Origin: Clostridia bacterium | GTDB lineage: Bacteria; Bacillota; Clostridia; Oscillospirales; CAG-272 | Direction: 5' to 3' | DNA length: 51,199 nucleotides | Assembly: GCA_017522795.1 (NCBI GenBank) | Contig: JAFWXZ010000052.1 | Span: forward strand, 1 to 51,199 | Shown here: piece after piece, positions 8,990-16,753 of the stretch | How the letters are laid out: each line of letters opens with the position of its first letter | Position numbering within the stretch: the stretch's first letter is position 1 | Position numbers and translations under genes: made by a program | Notes under the pieces: generated by a model | Told to the model about the DNA's origin: nothing | Seen by the model: only the letters and a program-made list of their open reading frames with translations | Databases searched by the model: none

Positions 8990-9430
8990 TTATTTTGCTA
9001 CATCAACATCTGCCATTGTCACTTCGCTGGTTTCGGGGATCTCAACCTCGTTTGCAGAGGGAGCGGGGGTAGAAAGAGCCTTTACGCCGATAAGAGCAAA
9101 GGAAAGGATGAACGCACAAGCAACCGACGCGGTAAGGAATGCCGATGCAGAAGCGCGGAAAGGAAATGCCTTAATGGTCTTATCCTTTACGGGAGCCTGC
9201 TTGATGGTAAGCTTATCGTCGACAAAGGAAACTATATTGGTCATAGCCACCTCACTTCTGGTCACTGCGGTTTTTACCGCAACGGGAAGAGCAGCGCTGT
9301 CAGCCTTCTGGGAGTTAGCCTTCATAAGCATATACTCGCCAATGGTGTAATTATTGTCGTCCTGGGAGATAGTGAATCTCTGCTTCATATTCTCATAGAG
9401 CTTGTCGTAATTATTAGTAGCCTGTGTCAT
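8990..9430 (-). CDS. Small single-pass membrane protein in the ftsL position
   Basis: 146 residues: an N-terminal cytoplasmic part of about 90 residues (MTQATNNYDKLYENMKQRF...), one strong hydrophobic helix at about 95-117 (AFLTASVACAFILSFALIG), then only about 29 Pro/Glu-rich residues outside. In other Bacillota the gene between rsmH and the PBP is ftsL, whose product has a short cytoplasmic tail, a membrane helix and a long extracytoplasmic leucine-zipper. This protein has the reverse proportions and no visible heptad repeat, so position suggests a divisome role but the sequence does not support calling it FtsL. The ATG at 9428-9430 has AGAGGAG upstream, 15 bp after the rsmH stop. A terminator follows it. 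Confidence 0.75.
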   Translation of the reverse strand: MTQATNNYDKLYENMKQRFTISQDDNNYTIGEYMLMKANSQKADSAALPVAVKTAVTRSEVAMTNIVSFVDDKLTIKQAPVKDKTIKAFPFRASASAFLTASVACAFILSFALIGVKALSTPAPSANEVEIPETSEVTMADVDVAK

Positions 9431-9445
9431 TTTTCTTTTCTCCTC

Positions 9446-10384
9446 TTACAATTTTTCCGCTACTCGAAGCTTTGCACTCCTGGAGCGGGGGTTAAATTCC
9501 AGTTCTTCGTCTGACGGTAATATGGGTTTTCTTGATATTTCCTTGATAATGGGCTTTCTGCCGCACACGCAGACAGGGAAGTCCTTTGGACAGGTGCATC
9601 CGCCCAAAAGCGATTTGTAGGATTGCTTTACTATTCTATCCTCTAATGAGTGGAAGGAAATGATAGCAAGTCGTCCTGTTGAAACAAGATTTGCTGCAGC
9701 AGAGTCGATCAAGGGCTTGATTGCATCCAGCTCGCCGTTCACCTCGATTCTGATAGCCTGGAAGGTTCTCTTGGCGGGGTGGGGACCGTCTGCTCTTGCT
9801 GCACTGGGGATCGCGCCCTTGATGATCTCTGTGAGCTTGTGTGTTGTGGTTATTGGTTCAGTTTCGCGGTATTTGCAAATGGAAGAGGCAATTCTGGGGG
9901 CAAATCGCTCCTCGCCATAATCATATATTATTCTTTTCAGCTGCTGCTCGGAATATTCGTTTACAATCTCATATGCCGATAGGGGAGAGGAGGTGTCCAT
10001 TCTCATATCCAGCCTTGCATCGTGCATATAGCTGAATCCTCTTTCGGGAGTGTCAAACTGATAGCTGCTGCAGCCGAGGTCGGCAAGAACGCCGCCGAGA
10101 TTTGTTATATTGTACTCCTTAATAACGTTCTCAAGGCTTGAGAAGTTTTCATTTACAAAGGTTATCTTGTCAAGATAATCCTTGAGTCTTTCCTTGGCTG
10201 CATTAATTGCATCCATATCGCGGTCAAAGCAAATTAGTCTTGAGCTTGGACCGAGTCGCTTTGCAATTTCAAGAGAGTGGCCGCCACCGCCAGTTGTACA
10301 GTCTACGTATGTGTAGCCGTCTCTGATATTAAGAGCCTCGATACATTCAAAAAGGAGAACCGATACGTGAGAAAAGTTATTCAT
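9446..10384 (-). CDS. rsmH: 16S rRNA m4C1402 methyltransferase RsmH (MraW)
   Basis: A SAM-dependent enzyme that N4-methylates C1402 in the decoding centre of 16S rRNA. The N terminus HVSVLLFECIEAL leads into the SAM motif DCTTGGGGHSLEIA, then FDRDMDAI, LADLGCSSYQFD, RGFSYMHDARLDMRMD, and the late motif ISFHSLEDRIVKQ. 312 residues, normal. The Cys-rich loop CTCPKDFPVCVCGRKP near the C terminus is typical of the family. It lies between mraZ and the small membrane gene, the usual start of a dcw cluster. The ribosome site (GAAAGGAA) is about 13 bases from the ATG, rather far. Confidence 0.97.
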   Translation of the reverse strand: MNNFSHVSVLLFECIEALNIRDGYTYVDCTTGGGGHSLEIAKRLGPSSRLICFDRDMDAINAAKERLKDYLDKITFVNENFSSLENVIKEYNITNLGGVLADLGCSSYQFDTPERGFSYMHDARLDMRMDTSSPLSAYEIVNEYSEQQLKRIIYDYGEERFAPRIASSICKYRETEPITTTHKLTEIIKGAIPSAARADGPHPAKRTFQAIRIEVNGELDAIKPLIDSAAANLVSTGRLAIISFHSLEDRIVKQSYKSLLGGCTCPKDFPVCVCGRKPIIKEISRKPILPSDEELEFNPRSRSAKLRVAEKL

Positions 10385-10414
10385 ACAAAATCAGTGTTCC
10401 TTTCGGGAGTCGTT

Positions 10415-10837
10415 TTATAGTCCGTTGTCCTGAAGGTAAGAACGAATTCCATCAAGATTGCGGCTTGCTTCACGGATTATCCACTGCTCTTCAGACCAGA
10501 CGTTGATAGTATTTCCCGCACCTACGAAGACAGCGTTTTTACTGATTCTTGCGTGCTCGAGAAGCTTGGCGTCCAGAAGAATTCTTCCGCTGGCATCAGG
10601 GGTGCATTTTTGAGCCAAGGACATGAAGTATTCTCTTGCATCTGCGCTTGCGGTATTTGGAAGCTTGTTAAGCTTATCTATAAGAAGGTCCCACTGACTT
10701 TTGGGGTATATGGTGAGGCAGGAATCAAGGCTTCGTGTAACGTAAAAAACTTCGCCAAGCTCTTCGCGATAAATGTTCGGTACTACGATTCGCTTCTTTG
10801 CGTCTATCGAGTACATTGCTGAGCTTATAAACGCCAT
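10415..10837 (-). CDS. mraZ: Transcriptional regulator MraZ
   Basis: MraZ is an AbrB-like double-domain DNA-binding protein that forms rings and binds TGGG repeats to regulate the dcw cluster. Two SpoVT/AbrB-type repeats are visible: one with SIDAKKRIVVPNIYREEL and a second with TPDASGRILLDAKLLEHA. 140 residues, as expected. The start at 10835-10837 has GAAGGAGG upstream. It is the first gene of the cluster, and two candidate operator boxes lie just downstream of its promoter at 10922-10938, so autoregulation is likely. Confidence 0.97.
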   Translation of the reverse strand: MAFISSAMYSIDAKKRIVVPNIYREELGEVFYVTRSLDSCLTIYPKSQWDLLIDKLNKLPNTASADAREYFMSLAQKCTPDASGRILLDAKLLEHARISKNAVFVGAGNTINVWSEEQWIIREASRNLDGIRSYLQDNGL

Positions 10838-10921
10838 TTTATTCTGCCTCCTTCACTTTTTATCGTTTGGCGGGGTACTTAGGGGATGAACCTGTACATT
10901 TGCGGGTTAAATCTACACAAA

Positions 10922-10938
10922 CTCCCACTTTCTCCCAC
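10922..10938 (-). promoter_or_regulatory. Candidate MraZ operator: two GTGGGAG boxes 10 bp apart
   Basis: Two identical GTGGGAG boxes on the minus strand (10922-10928 and 10932-10938) are spaced one helical turn apart, giving TGGGN-5-TGGGN. This is the arrangement known for MraZ binding. They sit immediately downstream of the mraZ -10 element. Confidence 0.75.
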
Positions 10939-10944
10939 GCGTAT

Positions 10945-10973
10945 ATTATAAACCATATTAAGAAAAAAATCAA
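10945..10973 (-). promoter_or_regulatory. sigma-A-type promoter of the dcw cluster
   Basis: On the minus strand a TTGATT -35 (10968-10973) and TATAAT -10 (10945-10950) are separated by 17 bp. The leader to mraZ is about 100 nt. The 10974-11194 gap to ispDF is rich in A and T runs; I see no gene and no convincing plus-strand promoter there. Confidence 0.8.
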
Positions 10974-11194
10974 GGGGGTTTTTAATATTTTTTTGCAGAA
11001 AATACAATTTTTTTTTATTTTTTTTGCATTTTTAGAAAAAAATCTTAGGCAAAAAGCCAAAAAGCCCTTTTCTTTTGCCATTTCTTATGGTAAAATGTAT
11101 ATGGAAAAATGCCGATCCTGGCGGAAATTGTAAATTTTCTGCTAACAGAGTTAAGAAAAATTGATTATGACATAAAACCGAAGGGAGCGCTCGA

Positions 11195-12370
11195 TTGGAA
11201 ATCTACACAAATCCCCACAATATTACAGCTGTTATTCTTGCTGCGGGCAGCGGAAGCCGTATGGCATCAGATACAACGAAACAAAGATTATGCCTTTTGG
11301 GAGAGAGCGTTTTAAAACGATCGGTGAGGGTAATTTCGTCTTGTGAAAAAATAAGCAACATTGTAGTCGTTTGCCGAGCGGACGAGGTCGATTGGGCACG
11401 AGGCGAGTTGTCCTGCTTTTCAAAGGTTTACGACATTGTCTCGGGCGGTAAAACAAGGGCAGAATCTGCAAGACTCGGTTTTGTTTCTATTCCTTCCAAA
11501 TCGGATTTCGTGGCTATTCACGATGCTGCAAGATGCCTTATTACCAAGGAAAACATATCCCGAGTAATCGATGCAGCAATCAAATACGGCGCTGCCACCG
11601 CGGGTACTTTTGTCACCGATACTGTAAAGCAGCTTGAAGAAAATATGATATGTGCAACCCTGCCGAGAGAGACGTTGTTTACGGCACACACACCTCAGAT
11701 TTTCAGATGTGATCTGTACAGAGATGCATTGGAAAGATCAGACACTGACGAGCGTATTACCGATGATAATATGCTTGTAGAATCTCTTGGAATAAGAGTT
11801 TGTCCTGTGGATACTGGCAAAAATAATATTAAGCTAACCATACCTGAGGACATAGCATATGCAGAATATATTATTGAAAGGAGAGGTCTTGTGGATATCA
11901 GAGTTGGACAGGGATATGACGTTCACAGACTTGTTGAAGGGCGCAGGCTCATTCTCGGCGGTGTGGATATTCCTCACTCCAAGGGACTGCTTGGACATTC
12001 TGACGCAGATGTTCTCGTCCACGCTATAATGGACGCATTGCTTGGTGCTTGCGGTCTTGGCGATATTGGAAGACATTTTCCTGATAACAGTGAGAAATAT
12101 AAAGATATCTCAAGCCTATTGCTTTTGAAAGAAGTATCAGAACTTATCTTGAATAACGGCTTTTCTGTTATGAACGTAGATTCCACTGTCGTTATTCAAA
12201 GCCCGAAAATTGCTGGCTATGTTGATGAAATGGTTGACAATATCTCCAAAATTCTTGGAATAGAACGGGGCAGAGTAAACGTTAAGGCTACGACAGAGGA
12301 GCGCCTTGGCTTCACTGGTAGAGAAGAAGGTATTTGTGCTCACGCCGTTGCAACAGTAAAAAAGGGGTGA
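11195..12370 (+). CDS. ispDF: Bifunctional IspD/IspF of the MEP isoprenoid pathway
   Basis: The IspD half (about residues 1-228) makes CDP-methylerythritol from MEP and CTP. It shows [12 protein letters not shown], the CTP-binding loop, AIHDAARCL and the TDD segment. The IspF half (about 232-391) makes the cyclic diphosphate and shows the metal-binding DVH in [38 protein letters not shown] and [13 protein letters not shown]. Fusion of the two enzymes is known in some bacteria; here IspE is encoded separately at 25196. Start is TTG 11195-11197 with AAGGGAG upstream and no better ATG before the IspD motif. Its 3' end overlaps a minus-strand terminator. Confidence 0.96.
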   Translation: MEIYTNPHNITAVILAAGSGSRMASDTTKQRLCLLGESVLKRSVRVISSCEKISNIVVVCRADEVDWARGELSCFSKVYDIVSGGKTRAESARLGFVSIPSKSDFVAIHDAARCLITKENISRVIDAAIKYGAATAGTFVTDTVKQLEENMICATLPRETLFTAHTPQIFRCDLYRDALERSDTDERITDDNMLVESLGIRVCPVDTGKNNIKLTIPEDIAYAEYIIERRGLVDIRVGQGYDVHRLVEGRRLILGGVDIPHSKGLLGHSDADVLVHAIMDALLGACGLGDIGRHFPDNSEKYKDISSLLLLKEVSELILNNGFSVMNVDSTVVIQSPKIAGYVDEMVDNISKILGIERGRVNVKATTEERLGFTGREEGICAHAVATVKKG

Positions 12371-12478
12371 AAGATCACCCCAATCAAAAGACATAGCGCA
12401 CTCGCGTAAATGCTTGAAACTTCTTTAACTTTATTGTCGGCGCGAGGGCATTTGCCGTTGTCTGCCACAAGTGGCTCC
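12358..12478 (-). ncRNA. Candidate stand-alone small RNA, antisense to the ispDF end
   Basis: About 121 nt on the minus strand between a sigma-A-like promoter (12484-12512) and a terminator made of a 7-bp GC-rich stem (12364-12370 with 12375-12381) followed by six U. The RNA would begin near GGAGCC with a GCCAC/GTGGC hairpin. Then AGACA pairs with TGTCT and CTCGCG pairs with CGCGAG inside it. An AAATGC/GCATTT pair could form a pseudoknot with the second stem. No other gene on this strand nearby could use the terminator. I do not recognise the family; it is short for 6S RNA. An untranslated leader of rpe on the plus strand is the alternative reading. Confidence 0.5.
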
Positions 12479-12483
12479 TTATT

Positions 12484-12512
12484 ATTCTATGGTATTAATA
12501 AAGTTATGTCAC
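12484..12512 (-). promoter_or_regulatory. Promoter for the candidate minus-strand small RNA
   Basis: GTGACA (12507-12512) and TAGAAT (12484-12489) on the minus strand, each one mismatch from consensus, are spaced by 17 bp. A start near 12478 would produce the structured RNA described at 12358-12478. Confidence 0.5.
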
Positions 12513-12552
12513 TATATTATATATGATATGTATTATATAGAAAGGATAAAAT

Positions 12553-13203
12553 ATGACAAAAATTTCTCCTTCGGTTCTTGCCGCCGATCTTTCCAATCTT
12601 GCAAAAGAGGTGGCGGATATCGAATCTGCAGGCGCAGATATGGTACATCTTGACGTTATGGATGGTATGTTCGTCACCAATATTAGCTTTGGTCTTCCCG
12701 TGATTGAATCTCTTCGCAAGAGAAGCAATATGATTTTCGACGTTCATCTTATGATAGATGCTCCCGAGAGATACGCAGAGCGATTTATCGAGGCGGGAGC
12801 CGATATTCTGACCTTTCATCTTGAAGCCTGTAAGGAGTCGGGAAGACTGCTTGATGAGATACGAGATCAAGGCGTTATGGCGGGCATTTCTGTTAAGCCT
12901 GGTACTTCTATTGAAGAGGTTTATCCTTACCTTGATAGGTGTGATATGGTGCTCGTTATGACGGTAGAGCCTGGATATGGCGGACAGAAGCTTATACCCG
13001 AAACCATTGAAAAAGTAAGAAAACTTAAGGCAGAAACAAAAAAGCGCGGAATCGATATAGAAATTCAGGTTGACGGCGGTATAAACGAGAACAATGCCGC
13101 CGAGCTTATAAATGCGGGCGCAAGTATACTCGTTGCGGGTAGCTCGGTGTTCAAGGCTAATGACAGACGCGCGGCCATAGACGCACTCAGAAAAGATGCT
13201 TGA
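12553..13203 (+). CDS. rpe: Ribulose-phosphate 3-epimerase
   Basis: Interconverts ribulose 5-phosphate and xylulose 5-phosphate in the pentose phosphate pathway; a cytosolic TIM-barrel enzyme. Visible family motifs are ISPSVLAADLSNL, the metal and catalytic HLDVMDGMFV, FDVHLMI, MTVEPGYGGQ, and the phosphate-binding end EIQVDGGIN followed by AGSSVF. 216 residues, complete. AGAAAGGAT precedes the ATG. Only a weak plus-strand promoter (TTAATA, 17 bp, TATATA at 12495-12523) is visible. Its last 8 bases overlap the next gene, implying coupling. Confidence 0.96.
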   Translation: MTKISPSVLAADLSNLAKEVADIESAGADMVHLDVMDGMFVTNISFGLPVIESLRKRSNMIFDVHLMIDAPERYAERFIEAGADILTFHLEACKESGRLLDEIRDQGVMAGISVKPGTSIEEVYPYLDRCDMVLVMTVEPGYGGQKLIPETIEKVRKLKAETKKRGIDIEIQVDGGINENNAAELINAGASILVAGSSVFKANDRRAAIDALRKDA

Positions 13204-13954
13204 GAAAATATCCTTTTCCGATGCAATAGAGAAAGCCTCAGTCGCCGAGGCAACTCGGGGAGGAATAGGAACATACGGTGAGAAGATGCTTCACCGAACC
13301 TTGAAATTCTATTTTGAGCCTGACGAATCAAAGCACGAAATTACCTGCTTTGGCTCTGTTGCGGATATTCGTAATGACGACGGAATAATAGAGGTACAAA
13401 CCCGCTCTTTCAATAAGCTTGTTCCGAAGCTTGAGCGCTTTTTACCTCTGGAAAAAGTGACTGTTGTTTGCCCGATAATAGAGAATAAACGGATTTGTCG
13501 TATTGATATCGAAAGTGGAGAGAGCTTGCCACCGAGAAAAAGCGCAAAGAGAGGCAAGGCGATACACGCTTTATCCGAGCTATCAATGATACGGCGCTTT
13601 ATTCCGCACGATAATCTGACAGTTCTCGTTATGCTTGTAAACGTTGATGAAACCAGGCTTCTTAGTGGAAAAATCCGTGTTGGACGAAAGCTTACGTCCA
13701 AAATTAATTGTATACCCACCTCGCTTGGCTCTATCATGGAGCTGAAATCAATCGACGATTACCGTCTGCTTCTGCCTCCTGATATGCCCGAAACTTTTAC
13801 TGCCTTGGAATTTGAAAAGATTAGCGGACTTCGGGGTATTGGTGCGCACGGTGCTTTGATGCTGCTTTTGCAACTTGGAATACTGATTAGAGAGCGAAAG
13901 GGAAACCGGGCGTATATGTATATGCAAACGAAGATAAATAAAAAGGTGATGTAG
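13196..13954 (+). CDS. Uncharacterised protein with PD-(D/E)XK-nuclease-like N terminus and winged-helix-like C terminus
   Basis: 252 residues; I do not recognise a named family. The N-terminal third has a pattern resembling the PD-(D/E)XK nuclease core: a helical glutamate (E29 in YGEKMLHRTL), an aspartate at D57 (VADIRN), then a strand with E66-V-Q68 (GIIEVQTRSF), glutamine standing where lysine is usual. The C-terminal segment SGLRGIGAHGALMLLLQLGILIR, followed by a basic turn and two beta-like stretches, looks like a winged helix. There is no signal peptide or membrane segment. It overlaps rpe by 8 bp and is followed at once by a terminator, so it is made with rpe. A nuclease role is inference only. 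Confidence 0.7.
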   Translation: MLEKISFSDAIEKASVAEATRGGIGTYGEKMLHRTLKFYFEPDESKHEITCFGSVADIRNDDGIIEVQTRSFNKLVPKLERFLPLEKVTVVCPIIENKRICRIDIESGESLPPRKSAKRGKAIHALSELSMIRRFIPHDNLTVLVMLVNVDETRLLSGKIRVGRKLTSKINCIPTSLGSIMELKSIDDYRLLLPPDMPETFTALEFEKISGLRGIGAHGALMLLLQLGILIRERKGNRAYMYMQTKINKKVM

Positions 13955-13976
13955 ACGGGCGCTGCATCACCTTTTT
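13941..13976 (+). terminator. Terminator of the ispDF-rpe region
   Basis: AAAAGGTGATG (13941-13951) pairs with CATCACCTTTT (13965-13975), with extra pairs toward the loop and a U-run. The stop codon of the preceding gene lies in the stem. The 13977-14106 gap is AT-rich; it holds a TATAAT (14061-14066) without a recognisable -35, so the uxa operon may need an activator. Confidence 0.8.
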
Positions 13977-14106
13977 GTTTTAAATCAAATAAATCAAGTT
14001 TTAATAGAAATTAGTAAAAGCTATATCAAAATAATTAAGGCGTATCTTTATATATTCCTTTATAATGGATATAGTATAAAAAATAAAATATAGAGAGGCT
14101 TTCATT

Positions 14107-15396
14107 ATGGTTTTTGAAAAAAAGCAAAGAACTGAAAGAGTTATTCAGTTCGGTGAGGGCGGCTTCCTTCGCGGATTCGTGGACTGGATGCTTCAGAAGG
14201 TGAATGAAAATTCCAATTTTGACGGCAGCGTGGTAGTCGTTCAGCCTATCGAACAGGGCATGTGCGATATGCTTAATGCCCAGAATTGCGTATATACTCA
14301 CGTAATCAGAGGCGTTGAGGGCGTTGATACTACCGTAGTAGATGTTATTTCAAGATGTGTTAAACCCTATGATAATTTTGACGAGTATCTTGCACTCGCA
14401 GAGCAGCCCGAGATGCGTTTTATTGTTTCCAATACCACCGAGAGCGGCATAGTTTTCTCTGCGGATGATAAGATTACCGATACACCTCCGAAGAGCTTTC
14501 CCGCGAAAGTAGCATTGCTTCTTAAAAAGCGCTTTGAACTCGGTCTGCCCGGATTTATCTTCCTTCCTTGCGAATTAATTGATCGCAATGGTGACAATCT
14601 TAAGAAATGTATACTTCAGTATGCTGACCTTTGGCAGTTAGGAGAGGACTTCAAAAAATGGGTTGCCGAGGAAAATGTTTTCACAAACACTCTCGTTGAC
14701 CGTATCAATACAGGTTATCCCAAGGGAGAGGATCTTGGTCTTGGATACGAGGATAATCTCGTTAACACTTCCGAGTTTTTCCATCTCTGGGTAATTGAAA
14801 CTGATTTTGATCTTAACAGCGAGCTTCCGTTTAATAAGACCGACCTTAACGTAATCATCACTCCCGACAAGCTTGAGATGTACCGCACCAGAAAGGTAAG
14901 AATTCTTAACGGTGCACACACCTCTCTCGTTCCTTATGCGCTCCTGTCAGGATTTGATACCGTTAAGAGCTGCCTTGACGATCCCATTATGAGCGAGCAT
15001 CTTAAGAATTGCGTTTTCAACGAGATTTTGCCTACTCTCAATCTTCCCGAGGATGAGCTTCGCTCCTATGCAAATAGCGTTGTTGAGCGCTTTAGCAACC
15101 CATACATCAAACATTATCTCTCAGCCATCGCTCTTAATTCTGTTTCCAAGTTCAAGGTGAGAGTTCTTCCTTCTATTCTCGAGTATATCAATAGATTTGA
15201 TAAGATGCCCGAGACTCTTCTGTTCTCCTTTGCAAAGCTTATCGAGTTCTACAAAACCGATATGACCAACGACGACAAGGACGTTGTAGAGTTTATGAAG
15301 AAGAGCAGTACCGCCGAGATCCTTGCAAATCAGTCACTTTGGGGACAGGATCTGTCGTTCCTTACTGCAGAGGTGGAGAAGTATGTTAATAAATAA
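14107..15396 (+). CDS. uxaB: Tagaturonate reductase (altronate oxidoreductase) UxaB
   Basis: A mannitol-dehydrogenase-family enzyme that reduces D-tagaturonate to D-altronate with NADH in galacturonate breakdown. The N terminus has the Rossmann glycine motif QFGEGGFLRGF; later come NTTESGI, PCELIDRNG, and the family's catalytic segment KVRILNGAHTSLVPYALLSG. 429 residues, shorter than the E. coli enzyme but with all landmarks present. It is first in uxaB-uxaA-uxaC; the next start lies inside its last codons. Its neighbours, altronate dehydratase and uronate isomerase, decide for tagaturonate over other sugar acids. Confidence 0.9.
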   Translation: MVFEKKQRTERVIQFGEGGFLRGFVDWMLQKVNENSNFDGSVVVVQPIEQGMCDMLNAQNCVYTHVIRGVEGVDTTVVDVISRCVKPYDNFDEYLALAEQPEMRFIVSNTTESGIVFSADDKITDTPPKSFPAKVALLLKKRFELGLPGFIFLPCELIDRNGDNLKKCILQYADLWQLGEDFKKWVAEENVFTNTLVDRINTGYPKGEDLGLGYEDNLVNTSEFFHLWVIETDFDLNSELPFNKTDLNVIITPDKLEMYRTRKVRILNGAHTSLVPYALLSGFDTVKSCLDDPIMSEHLKNCVFNEILPTLNLPEDELRSYANSVVERFSNPYIKHYLSAIALNSVSKFKVRVLPSILEYINRFDKMPETLLFSFAKLIEFYKTDMTNDDKDVVEFMKKSSTAEILANQSLWGQDLSFLTAEVEKYVNK

Positions 15397-16753
15397 GCTT
15401 GATAACGTAGATATCAATCTTGCGGATGGCCATAAATATGCTATTCGCGATATAAAATGCGGCGAGGACATTATAAAGTATGGCAATCCTATTGGTCACG
15501 CTATCTGCGATATAAAAAAAGGTGAGCACGTACATACTCATAATGTAAAAACTAATCTTTCGGGCAACCTTGAGTATAGCTACGATCCTAAGTTTTACGA
15601 TACCCCCGCCGTTCCCACAGATCGCACCTTTATGGGCTACGTTCGCGAAAACGGTGACGTTGGTATCAGAAACGAGATCTGGATCGTCAACACGGTTGGA
15701 TGCGTTAATAAAATCGCACAGAAGCTTTCTGAGCTTACAGGCGCGAGATATTTTCCTCATCCCTTCGGTTGCTCCCAGCTTGGTGACGATCAGACAATAA
15801 CACAGAAGATCCTTCGCGGTATGGTAAATCACCCTAATGCTGCGGGTGTTCTCGTTCTCGGCCTTGGCTGTGAGAACAATAACATCGACGTTTTTAAAAA
15901 GGTGCTTGGTGAGTTTAATCCCAATAGAGTAAAGTTCCTTAACACCCAGGATCACGACGACGATATTGCCGCGGGCGTGGCTCTTATCAATGAGCTCAAG
16001 GAATACGCCGCAGGATTTGAGCGTCAGCCCGTTCATATTTCAAAGCTTCGTATCGGTCTTAAGTGTGGCGGTAGTGACGGTTATAGCGGAATCACTGCAA
16101 ATCCCCTTGTCGGACGTATGTCTGACAAGCTTATCTCTCACGGTGGAAGCTGTGTGCTTACCGAGGTTCCTGAGATGTTTGGAGCAGAGCATCTGCTGAT
16201 GCAGCGCTGCGAGAGCAGGGAGGTGTTTGATAAGACGGTTAAGCTTATCAATGATTTTAAGGATTACTATACAAGACATAATCAGGTTATATATGAGAAT
16301 CCCTCGCCCGGAAACAAAAAGGGCGGTATTACCACCTTGGAGGAGAAATCTCTCGGTTGCGTGCAGAAGGGCGGTCTCTCAAAAGTGGTCGACGTGCTCG
16401 ATTACGGCGACGTGCTGAGCAAAAACGGACTTTCGCTTCTTAACGGTCCTGGTAATGACATCGTAGCAATTACCAATCTTATGGCGGCAGGCGTGCATAT
16501 TATCCTGTTTACCACAGGCCGCGGAACACCTGTTGGCGCACCTGTTCCTACCATAAAGATTGCTACCAATCACTCGCTTGCAGAGCGAAAGACGGGATGG
16601 ATCGATTTCGATGCATCACCCACTCTTGAAGGCAATCCTCTTACCGAGGAGCTCTTTGATTACGTGGTCAGCGTGGCAGAGGGCAGAGAAACAAAGAACG
16701 AAATTAATGATTACAGAGAAATATCAATATTTAAGGACGGTGTAACACTATGA
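15383..16753 (+). CDS. uxaA: Altronate dehydratase UxaA
   Basis: Dehydrates D-altronate to 2-keto-3-deoxy-D-gluconate. An N-terminal SAF domain (about residues 1-90) precedes the large UxaA/GarD catalytic domain with GYVRENGDVGIRN, PFGCSQLGDDQ, LGLGCENNN and LKCGGSDGYSGITANP. 456 residues. I chose ATG 15383-15385, preceded by GGTGGAG, because it begins the SAF domain and overlaps the uxaB stop by 14 bp; an earlier in-frame start would lie deep inside uxaB. Its stop overlaps the uxaC start as ATGA, so the three genes are translationally coupled. Confidence 0.94.
   Translation: MLINKLDNVDINLADGHKYAIRDIKCGEDIIKYGNPIGHAICDIKKGEHVHTHNVKTNLSGNLEYSYDPKFYDTPAVPTDRTFMGYVRENGDVGIRNEIWIVNTVGCVNKIAQKLSELTGARYFPHPFGCSQLGDDQTITQKILRGMVNHPNAAGVLVLGLGCENNNIDVFKKVLGEFNPNRVKFLNTQDHDDDIAAGVALINELKEYAAGFERQPVHISKLRIGLKCGGSDGYSGITANPLVGRMSDKLISHGGSCVLTEVPEMFGAEHLLMQRCESREVFDKTVKLINDFKDYYTRHNQVIYENPSPGNKKGGITTLEEKSLGCVQKGGLSKVVDVLDYGDVLSKNGLSLLNGPGNDIVAITNLMAAGVHIILFTTGRGTPVGAPVPTIKIATNHSLAERKTGWIDFDASPTLEGNPLTEELFDYVVSVAEGRETKNEINDYREISIFKDGVTL

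Noticed and set aside
10974-11194. Runs of T and A between mraZ and ispDF that might be an origin or a terminator
   Set aside because: No GC-rich stem, no box clusters and no strand-consistent structure could be supported.
10910-11211. A 13-base direct repeat AAATCTACACAAA in the mraZ leader and at the ispDF start, with a shorter copy near 45506
   Set aside because: Repeats of this length are expected by chance in an AT-rich window this size; the match to a DnaA box is poor.
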